This document shows positions 1 to 11,819 of a stretch of 64,000 nt of DNA, piece by piece. The translations under genes were made by a program, and so were the position numbers. The notes under the pieces are model-generated. The model made no database searches and had not been told where the DNA came from. It saw only the letters and a list, made by a program, of their open reading frames with translations. Each line of letters opens with the position of its first letter. The first letter of the stretch is position 1. The stretch comes from Marsupella aquatica (taxonomy: Eukaryota; Marchantiophyta), in NCBI GenBank assembly GCA_973895155.1, contig OZ316892.1, positions 7,812,001 to 7,876,000 of the forward strand. The letters are read 5' to 3'.

Positions 1-1163
1 AAAACTACTTTGTGTCAAAATAATGACAACTGTTTTTTTCTCATTGGTTACTTGAAGAGTTGGGACTCCAACTCTCCCATTGAAGATAATCAAAAAGCAT
101 AAATCATTAGAGTTTTGACAAGCGTCATAAATTAATGCCAAAGAAAATGAGTAAACCTGATGTAGGTGATATCAGCAGAGGAAATACAGATAGCAGAATA
201 GAGTTCAACAAGGGTAGTTGAGAGGAAGGTAGGATTCATGGAGCACATTCCAGGAAATCGAACCATTCAACTCCATTCTCTTGATTAGATCACTACAGAG
301 CATATGAAAATGATTGGGTGTTTCACAAACACAAAGTAAAAAAATCCATGGCTGAAGATCAAACACTCACCCAAACTCATCCGCAACAATGTCAGGCTCA
401 TCAGAAAGGCCTAGTTCCAATAACGGCTTTAGATTAGCTGGACATCATTACACACATAAGACAACCAGCTTGAACCAACAAAAGACATCAACCAACCCAT
501 GTCAGTGGAGTTATAAATTGACTCCACTTTCAGGCAAAAGTGTGAAGTCTATCATCCCAGTTAAAAAAACATTTGCCACAGTCAAGGTTGCAAAAATCTA
601 TTAGTGCATTTTGTCATACTTGGACGTCCATTTGAGCTCCAAGTTCAGTGGTTTGAATTGGTAACATGGGAAAAAAAATTTAAATATACTTTTAAAATAG
701 AATAATTTTACTAGACCATATTTTATCAGTTTATTGTTGGCCTGTACTTTTCAACTACAATCTTCTTGCAACCTAGACACTTTCTCTCAACAAACTTCCT
801 CTCAATGGCATTAACCCAAAGGTCCCATTTGGATCACAACACCAACATTTTCAAAATGACAATTCTCAGCAAAGATTATTTGATCTATCTAAATATCGTG
901 AAGTTCGTCTCGGAGTAGTTTCTTGTTCTCTCTGCAGTAATTACTCGGGCTCACTTTTCAGGGATCTCCTCATCAATGGGCCCACTTTTCGCCCCCAGCT
1001 TTTTCACACAATCATTTGCTCTTGGGGGAAACAGTAATGGACCTACTTTTTCTCTAGAAGCCCACAACTATGCAGAGATTGTCGTGAGAGGCGAGCAAGA
1101 AGGAATCGTGGGATTGAATCCACTCGAAAGACCGTGGAGGAGATGTTTGTTGCTGTACATGAA

Positions 1164-1212
1164 CAGATATGTGAATGAGGAGATATGTTAATGAAGAGAT
1201 ATGTTGATGAAG
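1164..1212. repeat. 16-bp tandem repeat, 3 copies
   Basis: Three consecutive units of the form AGATATGTTAATGAAG differ by one or two bases. This is a short tandem duplication, without coding support. Confidence 0.7.
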
Positions 1213-2440
1213 AGAACACTCTCAGCACCACCAAATCTGAGCTAGAGAGAGCTTCCGTTTTCACAGCACTCACTACATCGTCGACCTCGGCCTTTTGTCA
1301 GTCTCTCCGGCCCTCTCTTCACCTCCACCATCTCGTCTCTCCCTTTCTCTGGATCTTATCAAATCAATCAATACAATTTGCTCAAATCCTGTGTTTTCGT
1401 CCGCTGTCTCAAATCCACCGAGTGAACAACTGCCCAGAGTGGTGATCTAGTTACTATCCCGGCATCTCCACAAACCTGGAAGGACAGATAAGCAAAGCTG
1501 AGTTTAAGCTTTTCGAGAACGCAGTGACTAATGAATGAAGCGACGGCATTCTCCAGTGTCTAGCACCCTCTCCAAAAAAGTAAGACGAGTCAAGGCCTGG
1601 TTGATCCACTCACATGGGAGGTCCTAACCTTCCCAGGTCAAGGTCAAGGTCAATGCCAATGGGAGACTAAGGACTAAGCAACTCGACGTGACACAACTAG
1701 TCCGTCAGCCAGTTACTGTACATCTAGGTGGAAACACTAATACTCAGGAACACTGTCAGGCATTGCAACAACCATGCAGAGTTTTCCATTGTCATTGGAG
1801 AAATAGATGGAAGCAACACCGCAGTCAGAACGCCGAACGACGGAACTTGTACAGCATTGAAGGAATGTCTGATGAACTCTACCATTGCATCTAGAGCAGA
1901 TGAGCTGGTCAAGGAGCCAATACTATAGAAAAATCTCTACAGCCAAGCTAGCTTGCAGCAACTGTTGGATGCGAATCCCTCCGTGAAGCCATCGCAAATT
2001 CAAGTAAATCAAAACCTTGACGCAAAACAGAAACAAAACCGGATTCTAAATTGAATCATTGCCAACGCAGATGCACTGCTGCTAGCGTGACACTGTGCGA
2101 AACTGTGAGCTTCACACTGAAAAATCCAGCATCCCAAATTGTGACATTGGCATGTCTCCTCAGTGGAAAGCAGAAGGAGGAGAACAATCTATCGACTGCA
2201 GGTTGAAGGAGTCCGTTACTACTCCCTCCCCAACATCTCTTCTTTATTTGAACATGAGACGGAAATCCAAATTTCAAAGGGGACTTCCAGAAACCCCTAT
2301 CGTAAGTGAGGAAGGTTGGGGACCAGTAACAACAAAGACTCTCTCATTCAAAAAGCATCACGACATTTTGGATGTCAAATCCAATTGCAGCACGCTGAGT
2401 GTACTCGACTACTCACTAAACTGTGAGCACGAAAACTGAG

Positions 2441-2477
2441 GTGGGGTGAGGGGTAGGGTAGGGTAGGGGAGGGGAAG
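2441..2477 (+). repeat. G-rich tract with G-quadruplex pattern
   Basis: At least six runs of three or four G separated by one to three bases (GTAGGGTAGGGTAGGGGAGG and flanks) fit the usual G-quadruplex pattern. It is not the plant telomere unit TTTAGGG. It lies about 0.85 kb upstream of the pectin methylesterase start. Confidence 0.6.
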
Positions 2478-2547
2478 GAACGAAGGCAATCATTTCTGCT
2501 GCGAACTAATACCGTGGCCGAAATAAAGGCCTTGAAAAACGTGTACT

Positions 2548-2645
2548 CGCTCCCAAACTTGCCCCCAAAGTCTCGCCCCCAATTGTCCAACCCCGCCCCC
2601 AATATCCAGCTCCGCCCCCAAACTGCAATCGGGTAGGGGCGGGCA
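2548..2645. repeat. C-rich short repeats (CGCCCCCAA)
   Basis: CGCCCCCAA or a close variant recurs four times within about 80 bp, followed by GGGTAGGGGCGGG on the same strand. The tract resembles GC-box promoter DNA, but no function can be shown from sequence alone. Confidence 0.5.
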
Positions 2646-3315
2646 AAGCGATGGGGCCTTGGACGGGAATGGCGTCCTGCCCTACTCTGGTGCAAAGAGC
2701 AGGTTTGCAGAGCCCTCTCTTCAAACAGTCTCCAATTTAGGAATTGATGAGTGTCTTGCTCGGTCGAGCATTTTTCTCCCCCCCTCTTCCTTCTAGCCGG
2801 TCAAGGGTGGGCTGAGCTGAGGTGGGCTAGGCTCCAAATTGGTGGGTTTCTGCTCAGTGGCAGAGAGCATGACGAATTTGTCTTCCAGAGCAGCGGGAGT
2901 GATCCTGAAGAGCCCGGGACTGATGCTGGCCCTCGAAGTGCAAGATACGATATAGAATTGACATATTTCAAATGTTATGTCTGAAGGTGGGCCAAAATAT
3001 GTAGCGTTGCTTTTGGACTGAAAAGTAGCTTCCGCTGAATTGGGCTACCGCTGAAATGTTCCGGCCCTCTGCGCCACTGCAGTCGTGAGAGCTCGCCCTT
3101 GATCGAGAGCAAACTCGGAGAGTCGGAGAACTTTAGAAATCTACATTTCAAAAACGTAATGTATCTATACTCTGCCAAGAGATACCTTCATTCCTTCTAC
3201 CAGGAGGACAAAACTCCAAACTTGCTCAGTGATGATTCTTGAGAAGAGAGTGGAGAGTGTTAGTCGAGCACTGACATTGCAGACGTCCATCGCAGGTACT
3301 CAGTAGGGGGTAGGG

Positions 3316-5941
3316 ATGGAGATGAGAGTCGCCCTGGATGGCAGCGGCAACTACAGAAGTGTGCAGGAAGCTGTCGATCGCATACTGTTTAACAACAAGC
3401 AGAGAGTGGTGATCCGCATTGCTCCCGGGATTTACAAGCAACCCGTCTACATACCCAAGACCAAAAACCTCATCACATTTGTTGGCGTTGATGCTCACCG
3501 AACCATTTTGAGTTGGTTCAATACCGCCACCAGCATTCAACACCATCAGGTGGGGCAATGCGCCTTTATATCTCTCTATCTCTGTTCCTTGTGCTAGAGC
3601 ATGGCTACTTGTGGAGTTGAGGCATCATACTCTCATAGTGTGTAGGCACCTGGCTGAGTAGCTGAGCTCTTGAAGTTGTATTGGGCTGGATTAATTAGTT
3701 TTGGAACAGTATTTAATCAGCTGGTCCAAGCTTGACATTATGTTTTGCTGGTTGAGTTTGAGCGAAAGATGAGTTTGTTGAAAGGAATATAGTGGAGTAA
3801 TAATTATGGATAATAGGCTAAGTAAGTCTGGTGATTCCTGGGAAGGATACCTTATTGTCTTGCCAATTCACAATCCACACTGTTACACAAGTACCTGAGC
3901 CTAATGGAGTGCTGGCGGGGTTGTTATGGGGACTGCAGACAGAGAAAGTTATTGGAACAGGCACTTTCGCTTGTGGAAGTGTTATTGTGGAGGGCGAGGA
4001 TTTTATTGCAGAAAATATCACCTTTGAGAATGCTGCTCCTAAGGTAGGTCAATAGTCTGTGCATTCCGTCCCATCAGCCACTTTGCACGTGGTCTCTTTT
4101 GTTGTCTCAAAAGTGTGGGATGATTCATTAGTTGCATGTCTTGTAACTCTTCCTCAGTATATCTCATAGTTTGATAACTTTGTACATCAGAAAGATGACT
4201 TTCTAGACGCCAGTGGTTTGTGAGCTTAACCCATTCTGTATCAATTCATGATTTTGTATCTTCCCTGCACTCCAACCAAGATCAAAGCATGAGCGCCGTG
4301 TACTTGTGCAGGGATCTGGTCAGGCAGTGGCAATGAGAGTTACTGCAGACCGATGTTCTTTCTATGGTTGTCGCTTTCTTGGTTGGCAGGTATAAGTCAT
4401 TACCTTCATTACGGGCCTTCGAGACTTTATTTTTTGGAGACGGAGAGGATCCCGCCTGGTGCATATTTAAGATCTTTGCAATTTGATCTTATTTTCTGAG
4501 AATGTAATTGGATGGAGCTTATGCTAATCAAATTCAATCCTAGCAAGCTGTTACGTCTGCCTTGTCCAGATGTGGTTGTGAGATTTCATTATCGTAATAT
4601 TTCTGGTCTGGCGCAGGACACAGCATATCTACATTATGGTAGGCATTATTTCAGGGACTGCTACATCGAAGGCAGCGTTGATTTTATCTTTGGAAATGCT
4701 ACTGTACTTCTGGAGTATTGTCAGATTCATTGCAAGTCTCAGGGATTCATAACTGCCCAGCAGCGCAAAAGCGAAAGTGAAACGACTGGCTATGTTTTCC
4801 TTAGGTACGAGCTCTTTGCATACTTTGTGCTGCTGAAGAACTTTGTATGCCGACTAAAGATCACTGCAGGTCTAAATGAGGATGATTGAAACGAGTTGGA
4901 AACGGCATATACGTGAGACCCTGGAAAGAGCACACTCCTTTCGTTTTGAAAAAACTAGATTATAGGTTGGCGAAACAGGAGAACTTCACATTTGATGAGC
5001 TAAACTAGCCAGTATTATCCGCTGGTAGCAGAAGAAATGCTGCTACGGTTTGAAATATATCCCCCACATCCTTTCCCCCGGCCCCCTTTTCCCTTATGAC
5101 CCCCAAAGGGAGAACTGCTGCATAGGGAACGACCCCCAATTGTCACCTTCACGACTTGCAAGGAGGAAAAATTGCCCCGAGGGAGTTCATCACCCAGGAG
5201 CCCCTTGGTGTATATCTTAGCAACTGCACTTCTGTTTGTAGAGTCCTGCCACTAAAAAACAATTGTTTCTAAAACTTTCAAGGGACCTCGATTGTTGTTT
5301 TGTTGGTAGCAGAGGGTACGGGTTGGTAAAAAATGCATGATGTATCTACAATAATCACTTTATGCTTTTATGATAAGTATTTTATCTCTTCTCTTGACAT
5401 ACTTCTTCCGCGCTGAGACTTTAGTGTCTACGTGCAATTTGATACAATATTGTGAAATGTGGCAGGTGTACAATCACGGGGACTGGAGAAAGTAAGCCTT
5501 ACGTTCATTTGGGCCGTCCCTGGGCACCGTATGCAAGAGTGTTGTTTGCCTACACTTGGATGGACAATTGTGTGCTTCCTGCAGGGTGGAATAATTGGGG
5601 AAACCCACAAAATGAAAACACTGCTTGCTACTTAGAATACAGGTAACCCAGTCTGTTATGTGAGTGCTGCATTTGATCTAATTTCAGGCAGTGTTCTCAC
5701 GGATCCTAATCAAACTGATGCCCCTTTGAAATTTTGCAGATGTACAGGCCCTGGAAGTGATACTACGAAGCGTGTTCCTTGGGCCCGGAAATTGACATAT
5801 GAAGAGGCTGCACCTTACATTTCCACCCTATTTATTGATTCGCAAGGGTCTTGGTTAAATGCTAACAGGGCACAAATTGTCCCAATGATTCCTGTGCCTC
5901 TGTCAGCTGGTAGTATGCCCAGCTCTAGCAAGTGGTTCTGA
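3316..5941 (+). CDS. pectin methylesterase, PME31-like (6 exons)
   Basis: Pectinesterase (CE8) removes methyl esters from cell-wall homogalacturonan. Exons 3316-3549, 3939-4043, 4312-4389, 4617-4804, 5466-5642 and 5740-5941 join in frame across GT-AG introns to 327 residues, the usual length for plant PME31-type proteins. An in-frame TAG just upstream supports the first ATG. Family landmarks are intact: GSGNY near the N-terminus, [28 protein letters not shown] (split across exons 3 and 4), [10 protein letters not shown], the GFITAQ block, LGRPW and AGWNNWG. These supply the two catalytic Asp, the Gln residues and the Arg/Trp of the active site. As in PME31 there is no inhibitor-like PRO region and no obvious signal peptide, so the route to the wall is unclear. 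The gene looks functional. Family assignment is firm; orthology to PME31 specifically is inferred from resemblance. Confidence 0.93.
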
Positions 5942-7002
5942 GTGAAATGCATGAGGCTCAGCCGTGGATTCAGCAGACACTCTATGCAATTGCAGTTGCT
6001 CTCTACAAACAGTGATTAGATATCCTGAAGCAAAAATAGTTCCCACAAGGTAGCCATCTACAGCACAGCCTTACTGGTCAAGCCCGAGTTGTCGGAGATG
6101 CTACTGCAGCTGACAAACGACCTATCGTGCAATTGACAGTCGCAGCTCATTACTAAAACCCGTCCTTTAGTCTTCCTCAAACTATGTCCCAAGCACTGTA
6201 GCATCAAGCTCGACCAGAGACATGTCGAACGAGCGCCATGTCTGCGAGATGAGCATCTTCACGAGACCTAAACAGGAAAAGCGCTCCTGGTTAACCAGAA
6301 GCTATCATTACATCCTCACGTGGACGGGTGACTATGGCAAGCAGCTTGCATACTCATTCCTGAGCGGCTCTTCACGAGCAACAGCATTCATGTGGACAAC
6401 CGACTTTCATTGGCGGATTTCACTAAGCTTATAGCCTCACCAAAACCATGCTATCTATTGTTGGGCCCTAGAAATTGGAGCCATTGCACCACCTCGAAGG
6501 CTGGCAATGCAGCAGTCACATATCCATGTACATCTTGTGAATGTCCCTGCACTCGATGGAGACCACTTTTATTTTACTCTGGGGTCTTCGTACGTTGTCT
6601 GAGTCTGAGCCGATGAATTTGCCTCTAAGAATTGTCTTGCATCTGAAAAACGGCGGAAAAAACCACTTTCTTGTTTCGCCCGTCACTAATAGTGTTTTGT
6701 CATATTTAGCCTTCTTCGGTGAAGCCCTTTGTTCGGCCGTTCCTGAGGGCACTGTAGTTTGTTTGCTTATTTCTCTAGACGTTTTTGACCAAACCTCTGT
6801 ACTGACGAACTGACTGTACGTACAGTACTCTAGGTGGTAGAGAAAATATTCTGGCCACAAAAACCTTTGTTTTAAAGTATGCGAAAGCTATAATGTTTCA
6901 CCAACGTGATTTTTGCCGCCTAGATCATAGCTGCATTCCTTAGGCCTGTCATTCTCGTTCGTGCTTTACCTCTACTTACGGAGCTCTTAACGTTCGAGAA
7001 AA

Positions 7003-7084
7003 TGTACATGATCATCCAGAGGGATGTTACAGTCCATGCAGACTGTACATTATCATCAAGTGGGATGTTACAGTCCATGCAGAC
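7003..7084. repeat. 41-bp tandem duplication
   Basis: Two adjacent 41-bp units run from TGTACAT to CATGCAGAC and share GGGATGTTACAGTCCATGCA exactly. The duplication is recent enough to be nearly identical. Confidence 0.85.
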
Positions 7085-7576
7085 ATCAGTTTAGGGTTAG
7101 TGAACACGAATTTAGATCCCCATCAAAACCAAAATTGCAATGAAGGGAAAAATTTCAATGAGATGTCCAGGAACACTTCCCGAATAGTCCTTATGTCCTG
7201 GAAGAAGAGTGTGCTACATAACTACAGGTTCTCCTGGCAGGTATGTACAGATTTGCAGGGCAAAAGAACCCAGTAATTGTCCGTAGAAGTGGCTTGAACC
7301 AGTGGCTTGATCCAGGGGCTTGAACCACTTCTGCATTCCTCTTGTTCTTTTTGCACACGAATTGTAATAACGTAGTGTCATCCAATTCGCTTCGAATCAA
7401 GGACTTATATAGAGTCCCAGCCCACGCCCACCATAGAGTTGACAACTGTTGCCTTGAAGCCTATTCGAGCACTTACATAAGACACCCAAGAGAGAACTCA
7501 AAGTTAAGACAGATCCAGGTGACCATGCCAGTTTCCTATGATAATCTGCACTGTCCAATTTCCTCCAGTAGTTTCT

Positions 7577-7850
7577 TACACTATTGCACCTTCAATAGAG
7601 CGATTATACAAATATTGGTTGCAAACCAGAAATTGAACTCAATAGAAAAGCTCCACATCACCTTGGAAAAACGCTACTCGGTATCTTTCTACACTAAGGA
7701 AGACCCAATTGGAGGGTTCACTGTTGCACCTTTCATAGATCGATTATACAAATATTGGTTGTAAGCCTGAAATTGTACTCAGTAGAAAAGCTCCACATCA
7801 CCTCGGAAAAATGTTACTCCATATGGAAGACCCAATTAGAGGGTTGGTGA
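7577..7850. repeat. 142-bp tandem duplication
   Basis: A segment with CGATTATACAAATATTGGTT, AAAAGCTCCACATCACCT and GAAGACCCAATT is present twice in direct orientation with a period of about 142 bp. The second copy is diverged and slightly shorter. There is no coding support. Confidence 0.8.
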
Positions 7851-8599
7851 TGGCTACTTTCCATAACCAAAAATTATTAACAATGGTACAGAGAGGACGG
7901 ACTTACGCGGCCAAACTAATGCTCTCTTCGGCAATGCACCCTTAAGGGCTGGTCCAAGGTGGCTTCTTCTTTACACAGATCATGTGAATATGATAACAAT
8001 GCCCCCTCAAAGAAGAAGTTTACTCGACTACAAATATGGGACTAAGATTGCCCATCTCTACACTACAATGAAATATGGCCGAAATACCTATGCCCTTGTC
8101 CCAAAACAAGAACTGTAGAGTTAAACCGCTTGGTAGTTTACTTCGTTTCAATAGTACCACACACATCGATGAGGCCAAGACATGACAGGGTGGTCTGACA
8201 TACTACCAAGAGGCCCCCTGAAGGTTGAGTTTATACTATCTGCTCTGCTGACTTTCGGACCATCCGAAGACTTCTCACTTAGAGCACCGATTCAGAGGGT
8301 AGTTGAGAGCGATATTAAGGTTGATCCCATTGCAAGCAGTGCATAAAATTTCATCTCTAGGACGCAATGCTCCCCGGGAACAACATTTAGAGGCTTTCAC
8401 AAGTTCAAGTATGTGCATGGGCAGCTGATGGAGTCGCTCTCACAGTTCTCTCTGGCTGAATGACAATTGTCTTTCTGTCCCTAGCTGCCGAGTAAATCGT
8501 TGCGATGCGTTTGGCTTGCAAAGCATTACGGTGCAATTTTGTACAGTGGAAGGAAGACCGTTCACTGTTGAACAATTAGTCGTAGTCCCCATATGAAGT

Positions 8600-11500
8600 T
8601 CAGTAGTCCCAGCCATCCCTCCGGTTGTTGAACTTCACCTTCTTCAGAGGAACTTTGTTGAACAGGCGAGAAAATTTCTGTAAGCACTCCGTCCTTTTAT
8701 TGTAGTGAGATTGTGTATCCCGACTAATTGCAGAGCTTGATAATTTAGAAGTGTCTACCGCCCATGACGGGTGGATGTACTCCACTCCCTGAGTCCCCAC
8801 TCCCTGCAAATCCGTCCCATTGCCCAGAATGAAATTCATGAGGATGTCCTCACAGTTGAAGAGTTCGTCCACAAGGGCTCTGCCCTGTTTGTTCTCCTCG
8901 CTGGAATATAACGAAAAGTATTTAACGTTGTCGATGAAGGCAGCACCTGTGAGTATCATGTTGTAGCCTTGTCCCTTCCGAGCGTATCTCTCATTCCGGT
9001 ATTCGAGTGGGCTTCCATCGATGAGCCGGGGATAAAACCCAACAAGCCTGTCAGGGTGTTCACGCCAAGCTTTAAACCCCCTCTCCACATCATCACAAGT
9101 CATCATGATGTCGTCATCCAGCTCCAGAACTGCTTTGGTCTGAATCAGAGGATCAACTCCGAAACGGTTGTTGAGAGAGTTGACAGGCTCCACACGGATC
9201 CGAACAGGAACGGCAGAATCGAACTCTGTGAGGGGATCTGGAGGTATACCTTTATTCCAAACCACTACAATTTCACGAACAGATGCACAACGAGAGTAGT
9301 GCTTGACGTACATCTTCAAGTTCCATAACCGTGCATCGTAGGTCATGGTCACCATTGTGAATTGCGAAAACTGGTCAGCCAATGGGTACGGCTCCTCTGC
9401 ACCGTTCCCTCCCAAAAAGCACCTCACTGACACAACAACTGCTAAAACTCCAATGGCAACAATAACGAGGAGGAGACAAGCCCAAATGAAATTCCTCAAA
9501 GTCAATTTTCCCCTTGAGAATCCACCACTTCTGTTGTTGAGGCGGCTGACAGCCTTGTATCCAGCATGGGAACGACCCCAGCTCCAATTGAGGTAGGCAT
9601 TGGACGGGTAAATGCATCTCACGAAGCCAAAGAGGATGCCAACAATACAGGTCAAAAGGATCAGAACGATTGAGGAGATGATCCCCACAAAGATTCGTGC
9701 AGTCCAGTCGCCGGATGGTACTCTGTCACCGTCCATTACAGCAATCCAGTCACCTGATGGAAGCATTTGAACGTCTAGGTGGTGATGACGAACACCATTC
9801 CATGCATACCTCCCTTTTCCCCAGTTAGGCTCGTTAATACCCATTGGGACTTCCACTTCTCTATAAATTTGGGTAGTGAGTTTCTCAACTTGGAAAATTT
9901 TGAGGCGCTTACCATACGTGCCTCCACAGTCCTGCCCTGGTCTGTACAGCCGACCTTCCCACACGAAAAGCCTACCACCGTTCCGAGCTCCGAAATGCTT
10001 TGGAACATCTCGGACAGGGTTCCGCTTGTGTTGCTTCCATGGGCCAAGAGGTGTGTTTGCATACCATATTTCCAGCTCCCCATTCTTGTGGACACCAAAT
10101 CGAGTGAAATCAGACCCGAAAATCCAATACATCCCGTTGTACTCCACCATGGAAGCATCTACCAAAGGTTTCTTTATCAGTACCTTCTCCAATGACCATT
10201 CCAATGGAAAGTTTGTAGCTGTATACAGCCGAAGATCTCCTTTCTTTGATCCTTCGGGCATCATGTAAATCTGCACAAAAGACATTCAACATATTCGATC
10301 AATGTATGCAAAAATATATAGCGAGGGAGGCCGATGTATTTTCAAACTGAGAGAACGGTCAACCAACCAACAGGTCCTTTCATTGCAATTGCTTTACTGT
10401 ACCAATCCTGAGATCTGAATTGCACGCACCAGTCTGTCCCACTCCTGATATGCAAGTACAAATTTTAATTTCCATTTTGAAATCGGCAGGTTGCTTGGAG
10501 CACGCGTCAACCAAACCGAATTCACAAAGCTCCGCTTCTCCAGTCTAGAGATTGGCTTAACAGGTGAAGAGGGGAAAGGATGTCTGGAGGGGGGACCCAC
10601 CTGACCCTCATACTCGAAAACAAATGGGTAAGATAAATGCCAGTCCTCATCCAGAGCAATGCCAAGAAATTGCCAGGTAGCTCCCTGATCTGTGCTCCGG
10701 GCAACCCCAATGTCCCCCTGGCGTGTCACACTGTTCTTGGTTTCGAAGAAAATATACATATCTATTCCCTGCAAAAACATTCAACGGAACAAACAAAGTT
10801 CAGCTTGTCCGACTATGAAGGTAATTCAAAAGGCCAAAACACTGTTCAGCATGCAATACAGGTTTCACCCAAATAACAAATCCACTCATAGGCTAGGCCG
10901 GGAACTTTCCTTCAAACAAAGCAAGGAAAGAAGTAGGCAGCAATACCAATCTGTGAGAAATTAAACACTGTTAAAGTCAACTCGTAATGTTACAAATAAA
11001 GACTTCTCAGCCAACCTTCCGACCAGTTCATTGTGCCCACCTGTAAGAAGAGAAAAGGATCAGCCACAAAATTGCTTGGGTTTTCCGGATCCTTGATAGA
11101 CGCGCAAGTGATGACGGGGTTCGCCACAGGCCAAGCCGCCCCTGCATCGTTCTCCAAGTTTTCCTGAGAAAGTTCACAGAACGTCTTCAGTATACAAGAA
11201 GAGAATGGCCAATCCGTGTTTGAAACCAAATTCATACAATGTAATAGAGGAAAACTTCTCTAACATGCCAACGGCTGAGGCTCAGACTGAGGTCCGAGGT
11301 GTTCCATAATGAGAGCATCAAAGGGACTACTAATTTGACAGACATTCATCAACTTGCAAGTTGCTTAGCGTCAGGCCACAGAAGGAAATTGATGCGACGC
11401 GCATAATAATGCACACGAAACCAAAAGAGGCAGCTCAAATCATCAAATCAGCATACCAATTCAACGGGTCGCAACTCGAACGGACTTGTTCCACGGTAGA

Positions 11501-11819
11501 ATCCGATTGCCCAGGAACCTTCATTATCGGGTTGACATCCGACCCCTTGCAGGTGAGGCTCATGCTTGAATGGAGCTAGTGTAAGCCACGCAATGAGCCT
11601 GGCCAGACCTCCAAAAAGTAAGAATGCACAGAGAAAGAAAATGAACGTGGAGGATAAGAAACAGGTGCGGTGGTACAGCTTGTCATGGCACTTTGAGCAT
11701 GTTTGAGGATTACTCCATCGCCACCGGCAGCGGCACTTCACACTCACGTCACACCAATCCGCTGCTGAAGCTGAAGCTGAAGAATTCTTCTCTCCCATTC
11801 CAATACCCAACCTGCACAT
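8600..11819 (-). CDS. GINT1-like GT64 glycosyltransferase (4 exons)
   Basis: This resembles plant glucosamine inositolphosphorylceramide transferase (GINT1, GT64), which adds an amino sugar to GIPC sphingolipids in the Golgi. Minus-strand exons 11819-11457, 11163-11041, 10768-10601 and 10270-8600 join in frame with GT-AG introns to 774 residues. The order is: cytosolic N-terminus; hydrophobic segment about residues 54-78; a GH43-like beta-propeller region (WPVANPV, NFVADPFLF, YPFVFEYEG, GARNGGR); two further hydrophobic segments; then the exostosin-like GT64 domain with the DDD metal-binding motif in LELDDDIMM and a C-terminal HPSWAVDTSKLSS block ending RRDGWDY. An acceptor-like TGTGCAG lies just inside the first ATG, so a 5'UTR intron and a start at 11798 (767 residues) is an equally good model. 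The gene appears intact. Confidence 0.88.

Larger units (their letters stand above)
1..3315. other. gene-free left flank
   Basis: I find no convincing gene here. The open frames are short (under 115 codons), have no recognisable motif, and overlap on both strands. Visible structure is limited to simple repeats: a 16-bp unit in three copies around 1164-1212, a short run of GGTCAA near 1636-1655, a G-rich tract at 2441-2477 and C-rich CGCCCCCAA repeats at 2548-2625. The last few hundred bases are likely the promoter and 5'UTR of the pectin methylesterase gene that follows. Confidence 0.6.
5942..8599. other. intergenic, with two tandem duplications
   Basis: No gene is recognisable between the convergent pectin methylesterase and GINT1-like genes. 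The stretch holds both 3'UTRs and two local duplications described separately. Open frames here are short and show no conserved motif. Confidence 0.6.

Noticed and set aside
2447-2470. Telomere-like TAGGGTAGGG tract
   Set aside because: The unit is not the plant TTTAGGG repeat and is irregular; treated as a G-rich tract.
9375-10268. Several 80-138-codon frames overlapping the GINT1-like exon 4
   Set aside because: Alternative-frame shadows of a well-supported exon.
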